Shown here piece after piece: positions 26,455 to 35,651 of a stretch of 64,000 nt of DNA (its first letter is position 1; every line of letters begins with the position of its first letter). Source of the DNA: Pseudomonas sichuanensis (GTDB taxonomy: Bacteria > Pseudomonadota > Gammaproteobacteria > Pseudomonadales > Pseudomonadaceae); contig NZ_QKVM01000007.1 of assembly GCF_003231305.1 (NCBI RefSeq), forward strand, positions 1-64,000, read 5' to 3'. Below the pieces are notes generated by a model. That model was not told where the DNA came from, made no database searches, and saw only the letters and a list, made by a program, of their open reading frames with translations. The position numbers were made by a program, and so were the translations under genes.

Positions 26455-28959
26455 ATGCCCGCTGTTTCGATTTTCAATGGAGTGACCGTGCCCCACGAGC
26501 AGCCCCAGGCCCCGGCCAACCTGACCCCGCCCGCCCAGTTGCCCTGGCTGCGCCGCCTGGCTGCGCGCCTGCTTGGCCGTGGCCTTAGCCGTCTGCAGGC
26601 GCAGCACCGCGATTCGTGGTTCCTTGGCCATGCCATCGGCCAGCGCAATGGCCATGCCGACGGTTTGCGTGACGGGTACGAACGTGGGCGCTCGGACGGC
26701 TACGAAGCGGGGCGTCAGGTCCTGGTGATTCGTGATATGCGCCCGGACACCGCTGCGGTGCCTGGCCAGGACGACAAGCTGTTCGACGACTGGCGCCTGC
26801 CGCTCAGTGCCGAGCTGAAAAAGCGCTTCAAGGCCGACGTGGCCCAGCGCCTGCCGGCCGAGGCACAGCCCAGCGCCGCGCAGTGGAAGCTGATCCTCAG
26901 CGACACGCCGTCGACCTGCGTGGTCGCCGGTGCCGGTGCCGGCAAGTCGACCTCGCTGGTGCTGCGCATCCTGTTGCTGCGCCACTACCTGGGCTTCGAG
27001 CTCGATGCCATGACCGTGGTGACCTTTACCCGCGAGTCACGCAAGGACTTTATCCAGCGCCTGCTGCAGGTGTTCGCGTTGTGGCAGGTCCAGCTGTCGC
27101 CGGCACAGGGCCGGGAGCTGGTACGCACCTTCCATTCGCGCATCCTGCCGCTGGTACGCAGCCTGCCGGGTTTCTCTCAGGTGCGTGCCTTCGAAACCCT
27201 CGGCAACGAGATGCCGGCAGGCCTTGATGCGAATGCCGACAGCAACCCCTTCGACCTGCGCCTGAATGACGCCCAGCGTCAGCAGTTGAACCTGTCCTAC
27301 CGGGACCTGTTGGCAGAGAGTCCGCGTTTCGCCGCCTTGATCGGCCAGCTGCGCCAGGAGGCGCTGCTGCTCAAGCCACTGGACCCGGATCACCCGGATG
27401 TGCAGAAGCGTGTGCAGGTCACCCAGCTGGCCGCGCAACGCGACGAAGAACTGTGCGATGTGATCGAGGACCTGTGGTTCGCGGCCGGCGCCTGGCCGAT
27501 CAAAGGCATCGAGCCGTGCCGCGACACCGTGCAGATCCGTGGCAGCCGTTTCCATGTGCACGGTCGCCTTGAGGGGCTGGATGCCTGGGTGGTACTGGGC
27601 TTTGACCCCAGCGAGAGCGCCCAGTACCAGCGCCCTGGAGCAAAGCTTGCGGTGCGCGCGGAATGGGCGGTCAAGCGCACGCTGTTCCAGGCGTTCAGCG
27701 ACAAGCCCGTGATCTGGCTGGACAACTATGCCTCGGCCAGGCGCCTGGCGGCCTCGCTGGCAGGGGATGCCGTGGCCGGGCCTGGGTTCGAATACAAGGT
27801 CAAGGGTGAACTGGCCCCGGCGCCGCTGCTCGACGCCTTCGTCACTGCGGCCAGCTTCATCGAAAACCTGGGCCTCGACGTGAGCGCCGCAGTGGCCGCC
27901 ATGAGCTTCCCGCCGGGTGACAGCGATGGGCCGTTTTTCGAGGCGCTGGCGCTGTACTGGAAGGCGTTTGAAGCCCACCTGATGGCCCTGTCACCGCCGG
28001 TGATGACCTACAACCGCATGTTCGCCCTGTTCGGCGAGAACAATCCGGAAAACCTTCAGCTGTTGCCCGACCCTTTGTTGCGGCCGCTGGCACACCTGAT
28101 GATCGACGAATTCCAGGACGTTTCACCGCAGATCGTCAGTTGGCTGCGCGCCTGCCTTGCGGAGATCCGCCGACGTGGGCCTGCCATGAACCATGGCCGG
28201 GTGGCGCAGCATTCGTCGCTGATGTGCGTGGGTGACGATTGGCAGTCGATCTACGGCTGGCGCGGCAGTTCGCCCAAATACTTCGTGGAGTTCACCAAGG
28301 TGTTCCCGTCACCCTCCAGCACCCGGGTGATGCTGGTGGAAAACTACCGCAGCCAGCAGTACATCATCGACGCCGCCGAGCATCTGGTGAAGGGGACGCC
28401 GACCATCAGTGGCAAGAAAGCCAAGGCCAGCGGGCAGGCAGCCGCGCTGCCATTGGCGCCCGTACGGGTGTTCGAACGTGACGAGGCAGCGCTGGCGCAG
28501 ACCTTGATCGAGCACTATGAGCAGGGCGAAACGGTGATGATGTTGTTTCGAAAAAGTAGCGATAAGTTATTGATTGAGCAGCATTTATTGCCTGTACTTA
28601 AAGCTGATTCTAGCTTGCCTTCCGGGCAGCGCCGGCTCAAGCAACTGACCTACCACAGCGCCAAAGGCCTGCAGGCCGATGCCGTGTTCATGCTCGGTGA
28701 CTGCCAGTACCTGACCAGCTCGCCGTACAAGAATCAGGTTTACCGCCTGGCCGGGCTGGGTAAACCGGGCGACGCCCAGGCATTCGATACGGCGCAGCAG
28801 GAAGAAGTACAGCGCCTGGCCTACGTGGCCGTCACGCGGGCCATCAGCCACTGCTACTGGCATGTGGAAAAGCCCAACGGCGAGGCCATGAATCAGCCAC
28901 GCGCGTCGAGCCAGGTGCAGGGCCGGCAGGCCTTCTTCGAGGACCTGCGCGGCCAGTGA
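26455..28959 (+). CDS. UvrD-type superfamily I DNA helicase with N-terminal GX3-repeat segment
   Basis: The 834-residue protein has all SF1A motifs: Walker A AGAGAGKST near residue 160, FTRESRKDF, Walker B MIDEFQDVSP near 550, VGDDWQSIYGWRGSS, ENYRSQQ, TYHSAKGLQADAVF and the C-terminal YVAVTRA. It should be an ATP-driven 3'-5' DNA translocase for repair or replication conflict. The start is the ATG with GATGAGG just before it. Before the motor is an unusual segment (about residues 58-90) in which Gly recurs every fourth position (GHAIGQRNGHADGLRDG...), followed by a linker. A short block at 28541-28617 (RKSSDKLLIEQHLLPVLKADS) uses A/T-ending codons unlike the rest. It ends 3 bases from the convergent LRR gene. 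Confidence 0.9.
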   Translation: MPAVSIFNGVTVPHEQPQAPANLTPPAQLPWLRRLAARLLGRGLSRLQAQHRDSWFLGHAIGQRNGHADGLRDGYERGRSDGYEAGRQVLVIRDMRPDTAAVPGQDDKLFDDWRLPLSAELKKRFKADVAQRLPAEAQPSAAQWKLILSDTPSTCVVAGAGAGKSTSLVLRILLLRHYLGFELDAMTVVTFTRESRKDFIQRLLQVFALWQVQLSPAQGRELVRTFHSRILPLVRSLPGFSQVRAFETLGNEMPAGLDANADSNPFDLRLNDAQRQQLNLSYRDLLAESPRFAALIGQLRQEALLLKPLDPDHPDVQKRVQVTQLAAQRDEELCDVIEDLWFAAGAWPIKGIEPCRDTVQIRGSRFHVHGRLEGLDAWVVLGFDPSESAQYQRPGAKLAVRAEWAVKRTLFQAFSDKPVIWLDNYASARRLAASLAGDAVAGPGFEYKVKGELAPAPLLDAFVTAASFIENLGLDVSAAVAAMSFPPGDSDGPFFEALALYWKAFEAHLMALSPPVMTYNRMFALFGENNPENLQLLPDPLLRPLAHLMIDEFQDVSPQIVSWLRACLAEIRRRGPAMNHGRVAQHSSLMCVGDDWQSIYGWRGSSPKYFVEFTKVFPSPSSTRVMLVENYRSQQYIIDAAEHLVKGTPTISGKKAKASGQAAALPLAPVRVFERDEAALAQTLIEHYEQGETVMMLFRKSSDKLLIEQHLLPVLKADSSLPSGQRRLKQLTYHSAKGLQADAVFMLGDCQYLTSSPYKNQVYRLAGLGKPGDAQAFDTAQQEEVQRLAYVAVTRAISHCYWHVEKPNGEAMNQPRASSQVQGRQAFFEDLRGQ

Positions 28960-28962
28960 GGG

Positions 28963-31900
28963 TCAGTCGTCGCTGTCCAGAGGCAGGGTCAGTTCCAGGC
29001 ACAGGCTGTCTTCGTCATCTTCCAGGCCCTGGGCCATGCGGTTCATCCCAGTGACGTACTGGTCGCCGTTGATTTCCAGGCGCAGCGGCTGGCCACGTTC
29101 GTCCAGCGGGCCCATGCCCAATGCAGAGGTCAGGGCGTCGATCACGGGCGGCTCCAAGGTCCCTTCCATCGGGCTGCCATCATTGCACCACTCCAGGAAA
29201 TCGATGCCCACATCCCAGCGCGACCTCAGCGCCTCGAACCGCCCTGGGAATTGCGCCCGCAGCACGCGCCTCCAGCTGGGTTGGCGCGAGACCCATTGAC
29301 GTCTTGCCGGCAAGGCGTTGTTGCGAGTGAGCACCTCCAGCAACACGGCATTCTCCGTCGGGCCGACAATATGAGCGGTGTCGCGGTAGAGCATCTGCAT
29401 TTGCGGTTCGGTGAAATCGAGTTCTTCGGCCAGGTTGGTGCGCAGGGCCAGGCGCATTTCGATCAGGTCCAGCCCCAGGTTATCCAGCAGCAGGTTGTCG
29501 GGGATCCAGTCGAAGCGGTGCAGCGCACTGACACGGGGCTGCAATCCGCGCTGCGCTGCCGGCAGCGCGTCCCAGCGTTGCCTTGCCAGCAAGCCCGTGC
29601 GACGGTTCAGGCGCGCGTTGTAGAGCTCCTGAGCCATCTCGTTGACCTGGTCGCGCCGATACAGGCTTTGAAAGTAGGTGAACAATGCATGGGTCGCCTG
29701 AGGCTGGCCGGCGGTCATGCGAAAAGCCCGTGCCTCGATCTGCAGGTTGCTCAGCACGTCGGCCCCGGCATCCCCGCAGCTGACGGGGAACAGGGCAGCC
29801 ACCTCGTTGAGGCGGGCGCACAGTTCGCTGTCTGCCGCGGCGTCCTCCAGCAGGCGCCAGATCTGTCGAGTCATTGCGTGGTTATTGGAGTGTGCCGCAC
29901 TGGACAGCCCTGCCTGCTCCACGGCCTCGCGCAGGTTACGGTTGGCATCGTCGGCGAACAGGCTGTCCCAGGTAGTGCGCTGGGCCTGGTCGGCGGGCTG
30001 TAGCCAATTGCGCGGCCGTTGTCCCGGCAAGGGCGGCGCCGCCACGGCAGGGCGCTCTACCACCACGCCTGCCGCGCGTAGTTCCCGGCGGGTGCCTTCA
30101 TCCAGCGGATTGTAGTTGAAGCGCCAGCGCTCGCTGTCTCTACCAGTGAGCAGGGCCCAGACGAAGGGGGTGTCCAGGAGGTTTTCGAGATCGGGTACAG
30201 CGACGATTTGATTGCGGCTCAGCTCGACCTGGCGCAAGGCATAGTTCGTGCGACCCATCAACGTTTCCAGCCCTTCGGGCCAGCCGGCCAGCTCGCAGTT
30301 GTCCAGGTTCAGGGTGCTCAGGCAACGCAGGTTACGCAGATCTGGGCTGATCCCCAGTGGATTGTTGCCCAGGTTCAGCTCGCGCAGCTCGGTCAGGGTG
30401 CCGAAGCGCGCCGCCATCCCAGGCGTTAATTGGACCCGGTTCTGGTAAAGGTTCAGAACGCGTAGATGGGCGCTTGCCGTCAGCAGCGCCAAGTCTTCGT
30501 CGGTCAAGGCCAGCCCATTGCGACGCAGGGCCAGGAAGCGTAGTTGGGTCAGTGTTGGCAGTACCGCGTGAGCCTGTGCCGGCAACTGCGTCAGGCCACT
30601 GCTTTCGATACTCAGCTCCACGAGCTGTGGCGCATTGTTAAGCGCCTCGAACAGCGAAGGCACCCCCAAGGCAGGGCTGCTGATGACACGCACGCGCCGC
30701 AGCGACGGGAACGATTGCAAGTAGTCGGCAGGAATCGTCGGCACGTCGAGGTTGTCCAGAAACAAGGTACTGACATGGTCGAAGCGCGTGCTCAGCGGCG
30801 GCAAGCTGTCCAGTTCCAGATTGGCCAGCGTTAACGAGTCACCCTCCAGTCGATGCCAGGCCCTGATCAGCGTGCTGGCTAACTGGTTGGCGTGGCGCTG
30901 ATACCGGGGCGCTTGCTGCGCGATCCAGTTGTCCAGGCCATCGCGCAGGATGCCAAGCTCCGTACGATAGGCCTGGATCTGTTCAGTCACGTTGCCGCGT
31001 CGGCGCAAGGTGGCCAGCAATTGCCTGCGCTGCTGATTGTTCATGGCAGGAAACAACGCATGCAGCTCGCGCTCCTCCCGGGAGGCGAACACGCCCGGGC
31101 TCAGCGGATAGCCAAGACGCCCGTCGCTCAGGCGCATGGGCGAGCGCAACCCCCTGCGCGCAGGCTGTTGACCGATCAGGCGGGCGGCCTGGGCGCGGTC
31201 GGCGATGGCCGTCTGGTATAGCTGTTGATCGGTCCAGTCGGGGTGCAGGGCCAGTAGGCTGTCGCGAATCAGCTGGGTGTCGGCGTTGGCCAGGCTAGGT
31301 CGGTACAGGCCGAGGAGCGCCCGGTCCAGGCGCACATTGGCCTGCATAGCACGTGCCTCCTGGGCGACCCGCAAGGGTACGCGCCCATTAAGCAGGTGGG
31401 TGCGCTCGGCTCGGGTGGTGGCGCCGATGATTTCCTCCAGCGCATTAACGGGTACCGAGGGGAACTGCCTGGCCAGTGCCCGGGCGGCCGGGCTCAACGG
31501 CGGTTGTCGGCTGTTGTAGAGGCTGTCGAACAGCGACGAGCGCCTGCTGCTCAAGTGATCGGCCAGCAGGTCCTGCAGGGCTTGCCGGCGTTGCTCCCTG
31601 GCGGTACCCGCGGGCAGCAGGCGGGTGATCCTGGCCTCGTCGAGCTGTTCGAGGACGCGGCGTGCCAAGTCTCCGTTGTCCAGGTCGCTGCTGGTCAGCT
31701 CAATCACCTGGTCACCTGGATGCTCGCGGCCGTAGAGGCTGAAACCACCCCAGGCTTCGGGGCCATCGAACACCTTGAGCACCACGTCTTCGGGCCAGTC
31801 GGGCAGTTCGCTCAGGACGGTGATGGCGAAACTCTTGTCGGCGGCCAGTGGGCGGCCATTGCGGGTACGGGCGATGATGTCGGTTACTTCCATGTCCTTG

Positions 31901-33930
31901 CTCAGGCGTAACAGGGCATCATCCAGCTGCGGCGGCACCGGCTCGCCATCGGCAAGTACCGGCTCCAGAACACCCTGTTCCAGCCCTGTGCTGTCGAACG
32001 CTGCGGCCAGGTCGGCATCGCTTTGCCCTTCGGTGACCGGGCCCATCCGTCGTAGCAGTCTGGCCCGGCCCCAGCCCTTGACCTGTTCGTGGGCCAGGCG
32101 CCAGGCACCTTTACCGTTGCCGTGAAGGACGGGGCGGTAACCTTGCTGGTCGATTGCATGCACCAGTTCCCAGGCGCCGGCTGTGTTCTCGAGGACTTCG
32201 CAAGGCTTGCCATCGAGGCGCACGTAATGCCGGCCGTCGAGCTCATAGATGCCTTCTGCGTCCGGTTGGAGGTCAGGGGGAAGCTCCACCTGGCTGTGGT
32301 AAGGCGTGAGTTGCGGGTGCCACAACAACTCCTCGCCACCGAATATCACGCGTTCCAGCCAGTCGACGAAGCCCGATGCCTTGATCGCCGTGGAGGCCGC
32401 GCCAATGACCACAATGCTGCCAACGGTCAGCGCCAGCGCCTTGAGCTGCGCCACTGCCTCGGCGTAATCGCCCTCCGACCAGGCCTCGTAGGCGAGGTAG
32501 ACGTTGTCCAGCACCTGCGCGGCGAACACCAGCAGCATGACGGCATCGAGCCCCGGTACCAGCATGGCGGCGACGTTGAGCAGGTTCAAGCCGGCCTCTT
32601 CCCAGAACGCCAGGCGTTCCTGGCGCACCTTGGCGTTCACATCGGCGGTGGGCACCGCAATCGCCCTGGCGTTGTCCTTGAGAAAGGCGACATGATCGTC
32701 GTAAAGGCTCATCCAGTACGGCAAATCGACTTGCCGCTGCCGGATACCAAGGCCCGGTGAGGCCTTGGGCCGATTGCCCTGCAGTGAGTGACCGGCAGCG
32801 GGCCAGAGCGGCTCCAGGGGAATCAGGGCGCCCACGCCGTGGTATTCGCTGTCGTCTTCGTACAGCTGTTCAAGCAGTTGTCCACTCATCTTCGGCTGGT
32901 CGCCGTGCGCGACATGCTCGACGAAGCGCCGGCGGTACTGCGCATCCAGCAGTTGCCCGGCCAGATAGGTCTGCAGTTGCTGCAGGTTGGTGAATTCCTG
33001 CATCGGCCGTCGATCATCGAAGGGCAGGTAGGCGACGATTTCGGCGTCTTTGCCGGCAGGGCCGAGCAGCAGTACGCCATGCACCTTCATGCCGAGCACC
33101 GCCAGGTTGCGCACGGTCACGGGTTGACTGCCATAGCGCGGTGTCGCGCCTTCGATGCAGAACTGGCGCAGTGCCTGGTAGCCAAGGCTTGAGAGTTCGC
33201 CGCGCATCAAGGCGATGACGGCCTTAACCGTGAGCATCGCCCGATGTGCTTGAATCCAGGCGTCCTGCACCTGAACCTTTTGCTGGCCATTGAAGATGTC
33301 GTCCAGGTGCGCCTGATAGCGTTTGCCCAGGTCCAGGGCGCGGCAGCTAGTGACGAAGTGGGCCATGCTCAGGCCGGGCAGGGTGCTGGCGTCGTTGGCG
33401 TTGACCTGCAAGGTGCTGAACGGGCCGACCTCGGCCATGCCCTCGAAGTTGTGCATGGCCGCCTCCAACAGGCTGCGCGATTCGATGGCGCCAACCGGTA
33501 CGTTGTTCCATTCCGGCTCATAGGCCCCCGCGCCCAAACCCAGTGAATCCAGGCCCGGCACGGTTTCAAGCGAGCCGCCGAGGTGGGTGTCGAAGGGTTG
33601 GAAGCTGTACTGTGCCTGGGTGACCGGTACGTCGATGGCCAGTTTCTGTTGCAGCAGGGGTTCGCAGAACTGCGGTAGCGATTGCAGCTTGCTCAGTGCC
33701 TGGTGCAGGGTTTTGCGCGTGGCCGTGCGCACCTTGATGGCGTCGCGCAGCAATTGCTGGTGCACTGCTGAGGCGTTGGCGAACCACCCGATCGGTGTTC
33801 CGTCTTCGTCGATATGCTCGTTGTGAGCGCTTTGCAGCACCCGTTCCAGGTGACGGGGATGCAGTTGTTTGGCCCAGGCCGGGATGCGGCGCTGGATCTG
33901 GTTCTGATGGTACGGGGTGGGGTTTTCCAT
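28963..33930 (-). CDS. Large LRR protein with NEL-type E3 ubiquitin ligase-like C-terminus (effector/toxin candidate)
   Basis: The 1655-residue protein has an N-terminal half resembling the DUF6543/dermonecrotic-toxin-type domain of pseudomonad effectors, including hydrophobic stretches at ~445-475 and ~495-515 that may target membranes. A leucine-rich repeat block follows (~1045-1255: LPTLTQLRFLALRRNGLALTDEDL, LRVLNLYQNRVQLT, LRELNLGNNPLGI). The C-terminal part resembles the NEL domain of IpaH/SspH ligases: the C-x-D motif is VSCGDAGADVL with Cys1385, followed by the helical AVRQRW-like region and DNLLLDNLGLDLIEMRLALR. Such ligases ubiquitinate host proteins via that Cys. No type III or VI secretion genes are in view. 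Start chosen by the Met after AGGCAA; a frame 22 codons longer exists. Confidence 0.8.
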   Translation of the reverse strand: MENPTPYHQNQIQRRIPAWAKQLHPRHLERVLQSAHNEHIDEDGTPIGWFANASAVHQQLLRDAIKVRTATRKTLHQALSKLQSLPQFCEPLLQQKLAIDVPVTQAQYSFQPFDTHLGGSLETVPGLDSLGLGAGAYEPEWNNVPVGAIESRSLLEAAMHNFEGMAEVGPFSTLQVNANDASTLPGLSMAHFVTSCRALDLGKRYQAHLDDIFNGQQKVQVQDAWIQAHRAMLTVKAVIALMRGELSSLGYQALRQFCIEGATPRYGSQPVTVRNLAVLGMKVHGVLLLGPAGKDAEIVAYLPFDDRRPMQEFTNLQQLQTYLAGQLLDAQYRRRFVEHVAHGDQPKMSGQLLEQLYEDDSEYHGVGALIPLEPLWPAAGHSLQGNRPKASPGLGIRQRQVDLPYWMSLYDDHVAFLKDNARAIAVPTADVNAKVRQERLAFWEEAGLNLLNVAAMLVPGLDAVMLLVFAAQVLDNVYLAYEAWSEGDYAEAVAQLKALALTVGSIVVIGAASTAIKASGFVDWLERVIFGGEELLWHPQLTPYHSQVELPPDLQPDAEGIYELDGRHYVRLDGKPCEVLENTAGAWELVHAIDQQGYRPVLHGNGKGAWRLAHEQVKGWGRARLLRRMGPVTEGQSDADLAAAFDSTGLEQGVLEPVLADGEPVPPQLDDALLRLSKDMEVTDIIARTRNGRPLAADKSFAITVLSELPDWPEDVVLKVFDGPEAWGGFSLYGREHPGDQVIELTSSDLDNGDLARRVLEQLDEARITRLLPAGTAREQRRQALQDLLADHLSSRRSSLFDSLYNSRQPPLSPAARALARQFPSVPVNALEEIIGATTRAERTHLLNGRVPLRVAQEARAMQANVRLDRALLGLYRPSLANADTQLIRDSLLALHPDWTDQQLYQTAIADRAQAARLIGQQPARRGLRSPMRLSDGRLGYPLSPGVFASREERELHALFPAMNNQQRRQLLATLRRRGNVTEQIQAYRTELGILRDGLDNWIAQQAPRYQRHANQLASTLIRAWHRLEGDSLTLANLELDSLPPLSTRFDHVSTLFLDNLDVPTIPADYLQSFPSLRRVRVISSPALGVPSLFEALNNAPQLVELSIESSGLTQLPAQAHAVLPTLTQLRFLALRRNGLALTDEDLALLTASAHLRVLNLYQNRVQLTPGMAARFGTLTELRELNLGNNPLGISPDLRNLRCLSTLNLDNCELAGWPEGLETLMGRTNYALRQVELSRNQIVAVPDLENLLDTPFVWALLTGRDSERWRFNYNPLDEGTRRELRAAGVVVERPAVAAPPLPGQRPRNWLQPADQAQRTTWDSLFADDANRNLREAVEQAGLSSAAHSNNHAMTRQIWRLLEDAAADSELCARLNEVAALFPVSCGDAGADVLSNLQIEARAFRMTAGQPQATHALFTYFQSLYRRDQVNEMAQELYNARLNRRTGLLARQRWDALPAAQRGLQPRVSALHRFDWIPDNLLLDNLGLDLIEMRLALRTNLAEELDFTEPQMQMLYRDTAHIVGPTENAVLLEVLTRNNALPARRQWVSRQPSWRRVLRAQFPGRFEALRSRWDVGIDFLEWCNDGSPMEGTLEPPVIDALTSALGMGPLDERGQPLRLEINGDQYVTGMNRMAQGLEDDEDSLCLELTLPLDSDD

Positions 33931-34162
33931 TTGCGTTGCCTGGCAGTTAGCGGGGCCGCCATCGAACACCGGATCCGCGTCGTGGCTGCGGTACATAGTT
34001 GCCGGCGCCAGGCTGTCGCAGCGGGGAATGCACGGTCGGTGACGCGCACGTCACAGTCGGTAACGGGCCAGCCTGCCAGGGCCACGTGGGCGATGGTGGG
34101 GCGTGCGGCACCCTGCGGTGTCGAAGGAGCCGGCCCACTGGGCCCTGCCATGGAGTGAAGTG

Positions 34163-35089
34163 ATGGCTGTATCGACTCGTGCAAAAGACCATTTGCTTGA
34201 CCTCAACGGCATCGAGATTGCCGTGCGTACCTGGGGCCCGGAAGGCGGTATCCCAGTGCTGGCACTACATGGCTGGCTGGACAACGCCGCCTCGTTCGAG
34301 CGCTTGGCGCCCTTGCTGGAGGGGTGTTTCGTAGTGGCGCCAGATCTGGTCGGCCACGGTCGCAGCGACCACCGCCGCGACGACAGTGGCTATTACCTGT
34401 GGGAGCACGCCGAGGACATGCTGGCGGTGGTCGAACGTCTTGGCTGGTCGCGCTTTCACGTCCTCGCCCATGGCATGGGCACGGGTGTCGCCTCGATTCT
34501 CGCGGCGTTGACCAGCGCCATTGCCAGCCTGCAGTTCCTCGATGGCATGGGCGTTCCGTTTACCGTGGCCGAGGGCGACCGGGTCGAGCACATGGCTCGC
34601 GCTTTTCGCCTCAAGCGCATGCTGCTGCGCAGCCGCCAGCAGGGCTTTGCCGAACCCGAGGCGCTGTGTTTCGACAACCTTGAGCAAGCCCTTGGCCAGT
34701 GCCGTAAACGCTTCGCCTGCGACTTGCCGGCCGATGCCGCGCGGCTGATGGCGCTGCGCGACCTGTTGCAGGTGGGCGACGGCTATTGCTGGCGCCACGA
34801 CCCGCGCCTGGACCTGCCCGAGCCCATGCCGCTGACCGAGCGCGAAGCCTGCGAGCTGCTGCAGCAGATCCGTTGCCCGTTGTATCTGCTGCTGGGGCAG
34901 CAGGGCGCTTTCGCGGGCGATGGCTTTGCCCGGCGCCAGGCGGCGCTGCCTGGGCAGACGCGGGTGACCTGGCACCCAGGGGGGCACCATTTCCATCTAC
35001 AGGCACAGGGCCAGGCGCTGGCGCAGCAGATCCTGCGCACCCTGGCGCGGCACGAAAAAGGGCGATTGCTGCGCAGGGTCAACGAATGA
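34163..35089 (+). CDS. Alpha/beta hydrolase fold protein with Gly at the nucleophile position
   Basis: The 308-residue protein has the alpha/beta hydrolase core: LALHGWLDNAASFERL (HG oxyanion motif), APDLVGHGRSDHR and a C-terminal His in PGGHHFHLQ. At the nucleophile elbow, where Gly-x-Ser-x-Gly is expected, it reads Ala-His-Gly-Met-Gly (LAHGMGTG), with Gly104 in the Ser place; the codon is GGC and unambiguous. Either catalysis differs from the standard triad or the protein no longer hydrolyses. GGAGTG precedes the start MAVSTRAKD. It is divergent from the LRR/NEL gene and followed after 48 bases by a glyoxalase-fold gene. Confidence 0.85.
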   Translation: MAVSTRAKDHLLDLNGIEIAVRTWGPEGGIPVLALHGWLDNAASFERLAPLLEGCFVVAPDLVGHGRSDHRRDDSGYYLWEHAEDMLAVVERLGWSRFHVLAHGMGTGVASILAALTSAIASLQFLDGMGVPFTVAEGDRVEHMARAFRLKRMLLRSRQQGFAEPEALCFDNLEQALGQCRKRFACDLPADAARLMALRDLLQVGDGYCWRHDPRLDLPEPMPLTEREACELLQQIRCPLYLLLGQQGAFAGDGFARRQAALPGQTRVTWHPGGHHFHLQAQGQALAQQILRTLARHEKGRLLRRVNE

Positions 35090-35137
35090 GTGCTGACCCT
35101 GCTAAGGTGCACAGACGCCCGTTCATGGAGTGCCGCC

Positions 35138-35560
35138 ATGTTGCCTTCGCGCATCCTGCATATCGATCATATCGTGCTACGTGTCAGCGACCTGCCGCGC
35201 AGCCTGGCCTTTTATCGTGACGTGCTCGGCTGCCCGGTCAGCCGTGTGCGCGAGTCGCTGGGGATGATCCACCTGGCCGCCGGCAGCAGCATGATCGACC
35301 TGGTGGCGGTCGATGGCCCACTGGGGCTCAAGGGCGGCCCGGCCCCTGGCCGCCAGGGGCACAACCTGGACCACCTGTGCCTGCGGGTCGAACCCTTCGA
35401 TGAACAGGCGCTCTGTGATTACCTGCAAGGGGCAGGGGTGCGCGTGGAGTCGGCCGAAAAGCGTTATGGCGCCGAAGGCGAAGGGTTGTCGCTGTACTGC
35501 TTCGACCCCGACGGCAACCGGGTCGAGCTCAAGGGTCCGTGCATGACCACGTCGGCCTGA
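35138..35560 (+). CDS. VOC (glyoxalase/dioxygenase fold) family protein
   Basis: The 140-residue single-module vicinal-oxygen-chelate protein starts HIDHIVLRVSDLPRSLAFYRDVLGCPV, the standard first beta-alpha-beta unit. Candidate metal ligands are the early His, a second His in HNLDHLCLRV and a C-terminal Glu in DPDGNRVELKG. The family covers glyoxalase I, fosfomycin and bleomycin resistance proteins and ring-cleavage dioxygenases, so the substrate cannot be stated. GGAG lies upstream of MLPSRIL. It probably follows the hydrolase gene in one transcript. Confidence 0.85.
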   Translation: MLPSRILHIDHIVLRVSDLPRSLAFYRDVLGCPVSRVRESLGMIHLAAGSSMIDLVAVDGPLGLKGGPAPGRQGHNLDHLCLRVEPFDEQALCDYLQGAGVRVESAEKRYGAEGEGLSLYCFDPDGNRVELKGPCMTTSA

Positions 35561-35651
35561 ATGGCCCGGCGTTCAGCCGATTTCGCCCTCGCGCCACGCC
35601 GTTGCCTGGCTTAGCATGCTCAGTTTCGCTCAACAGCCTGGCACCTGGACG

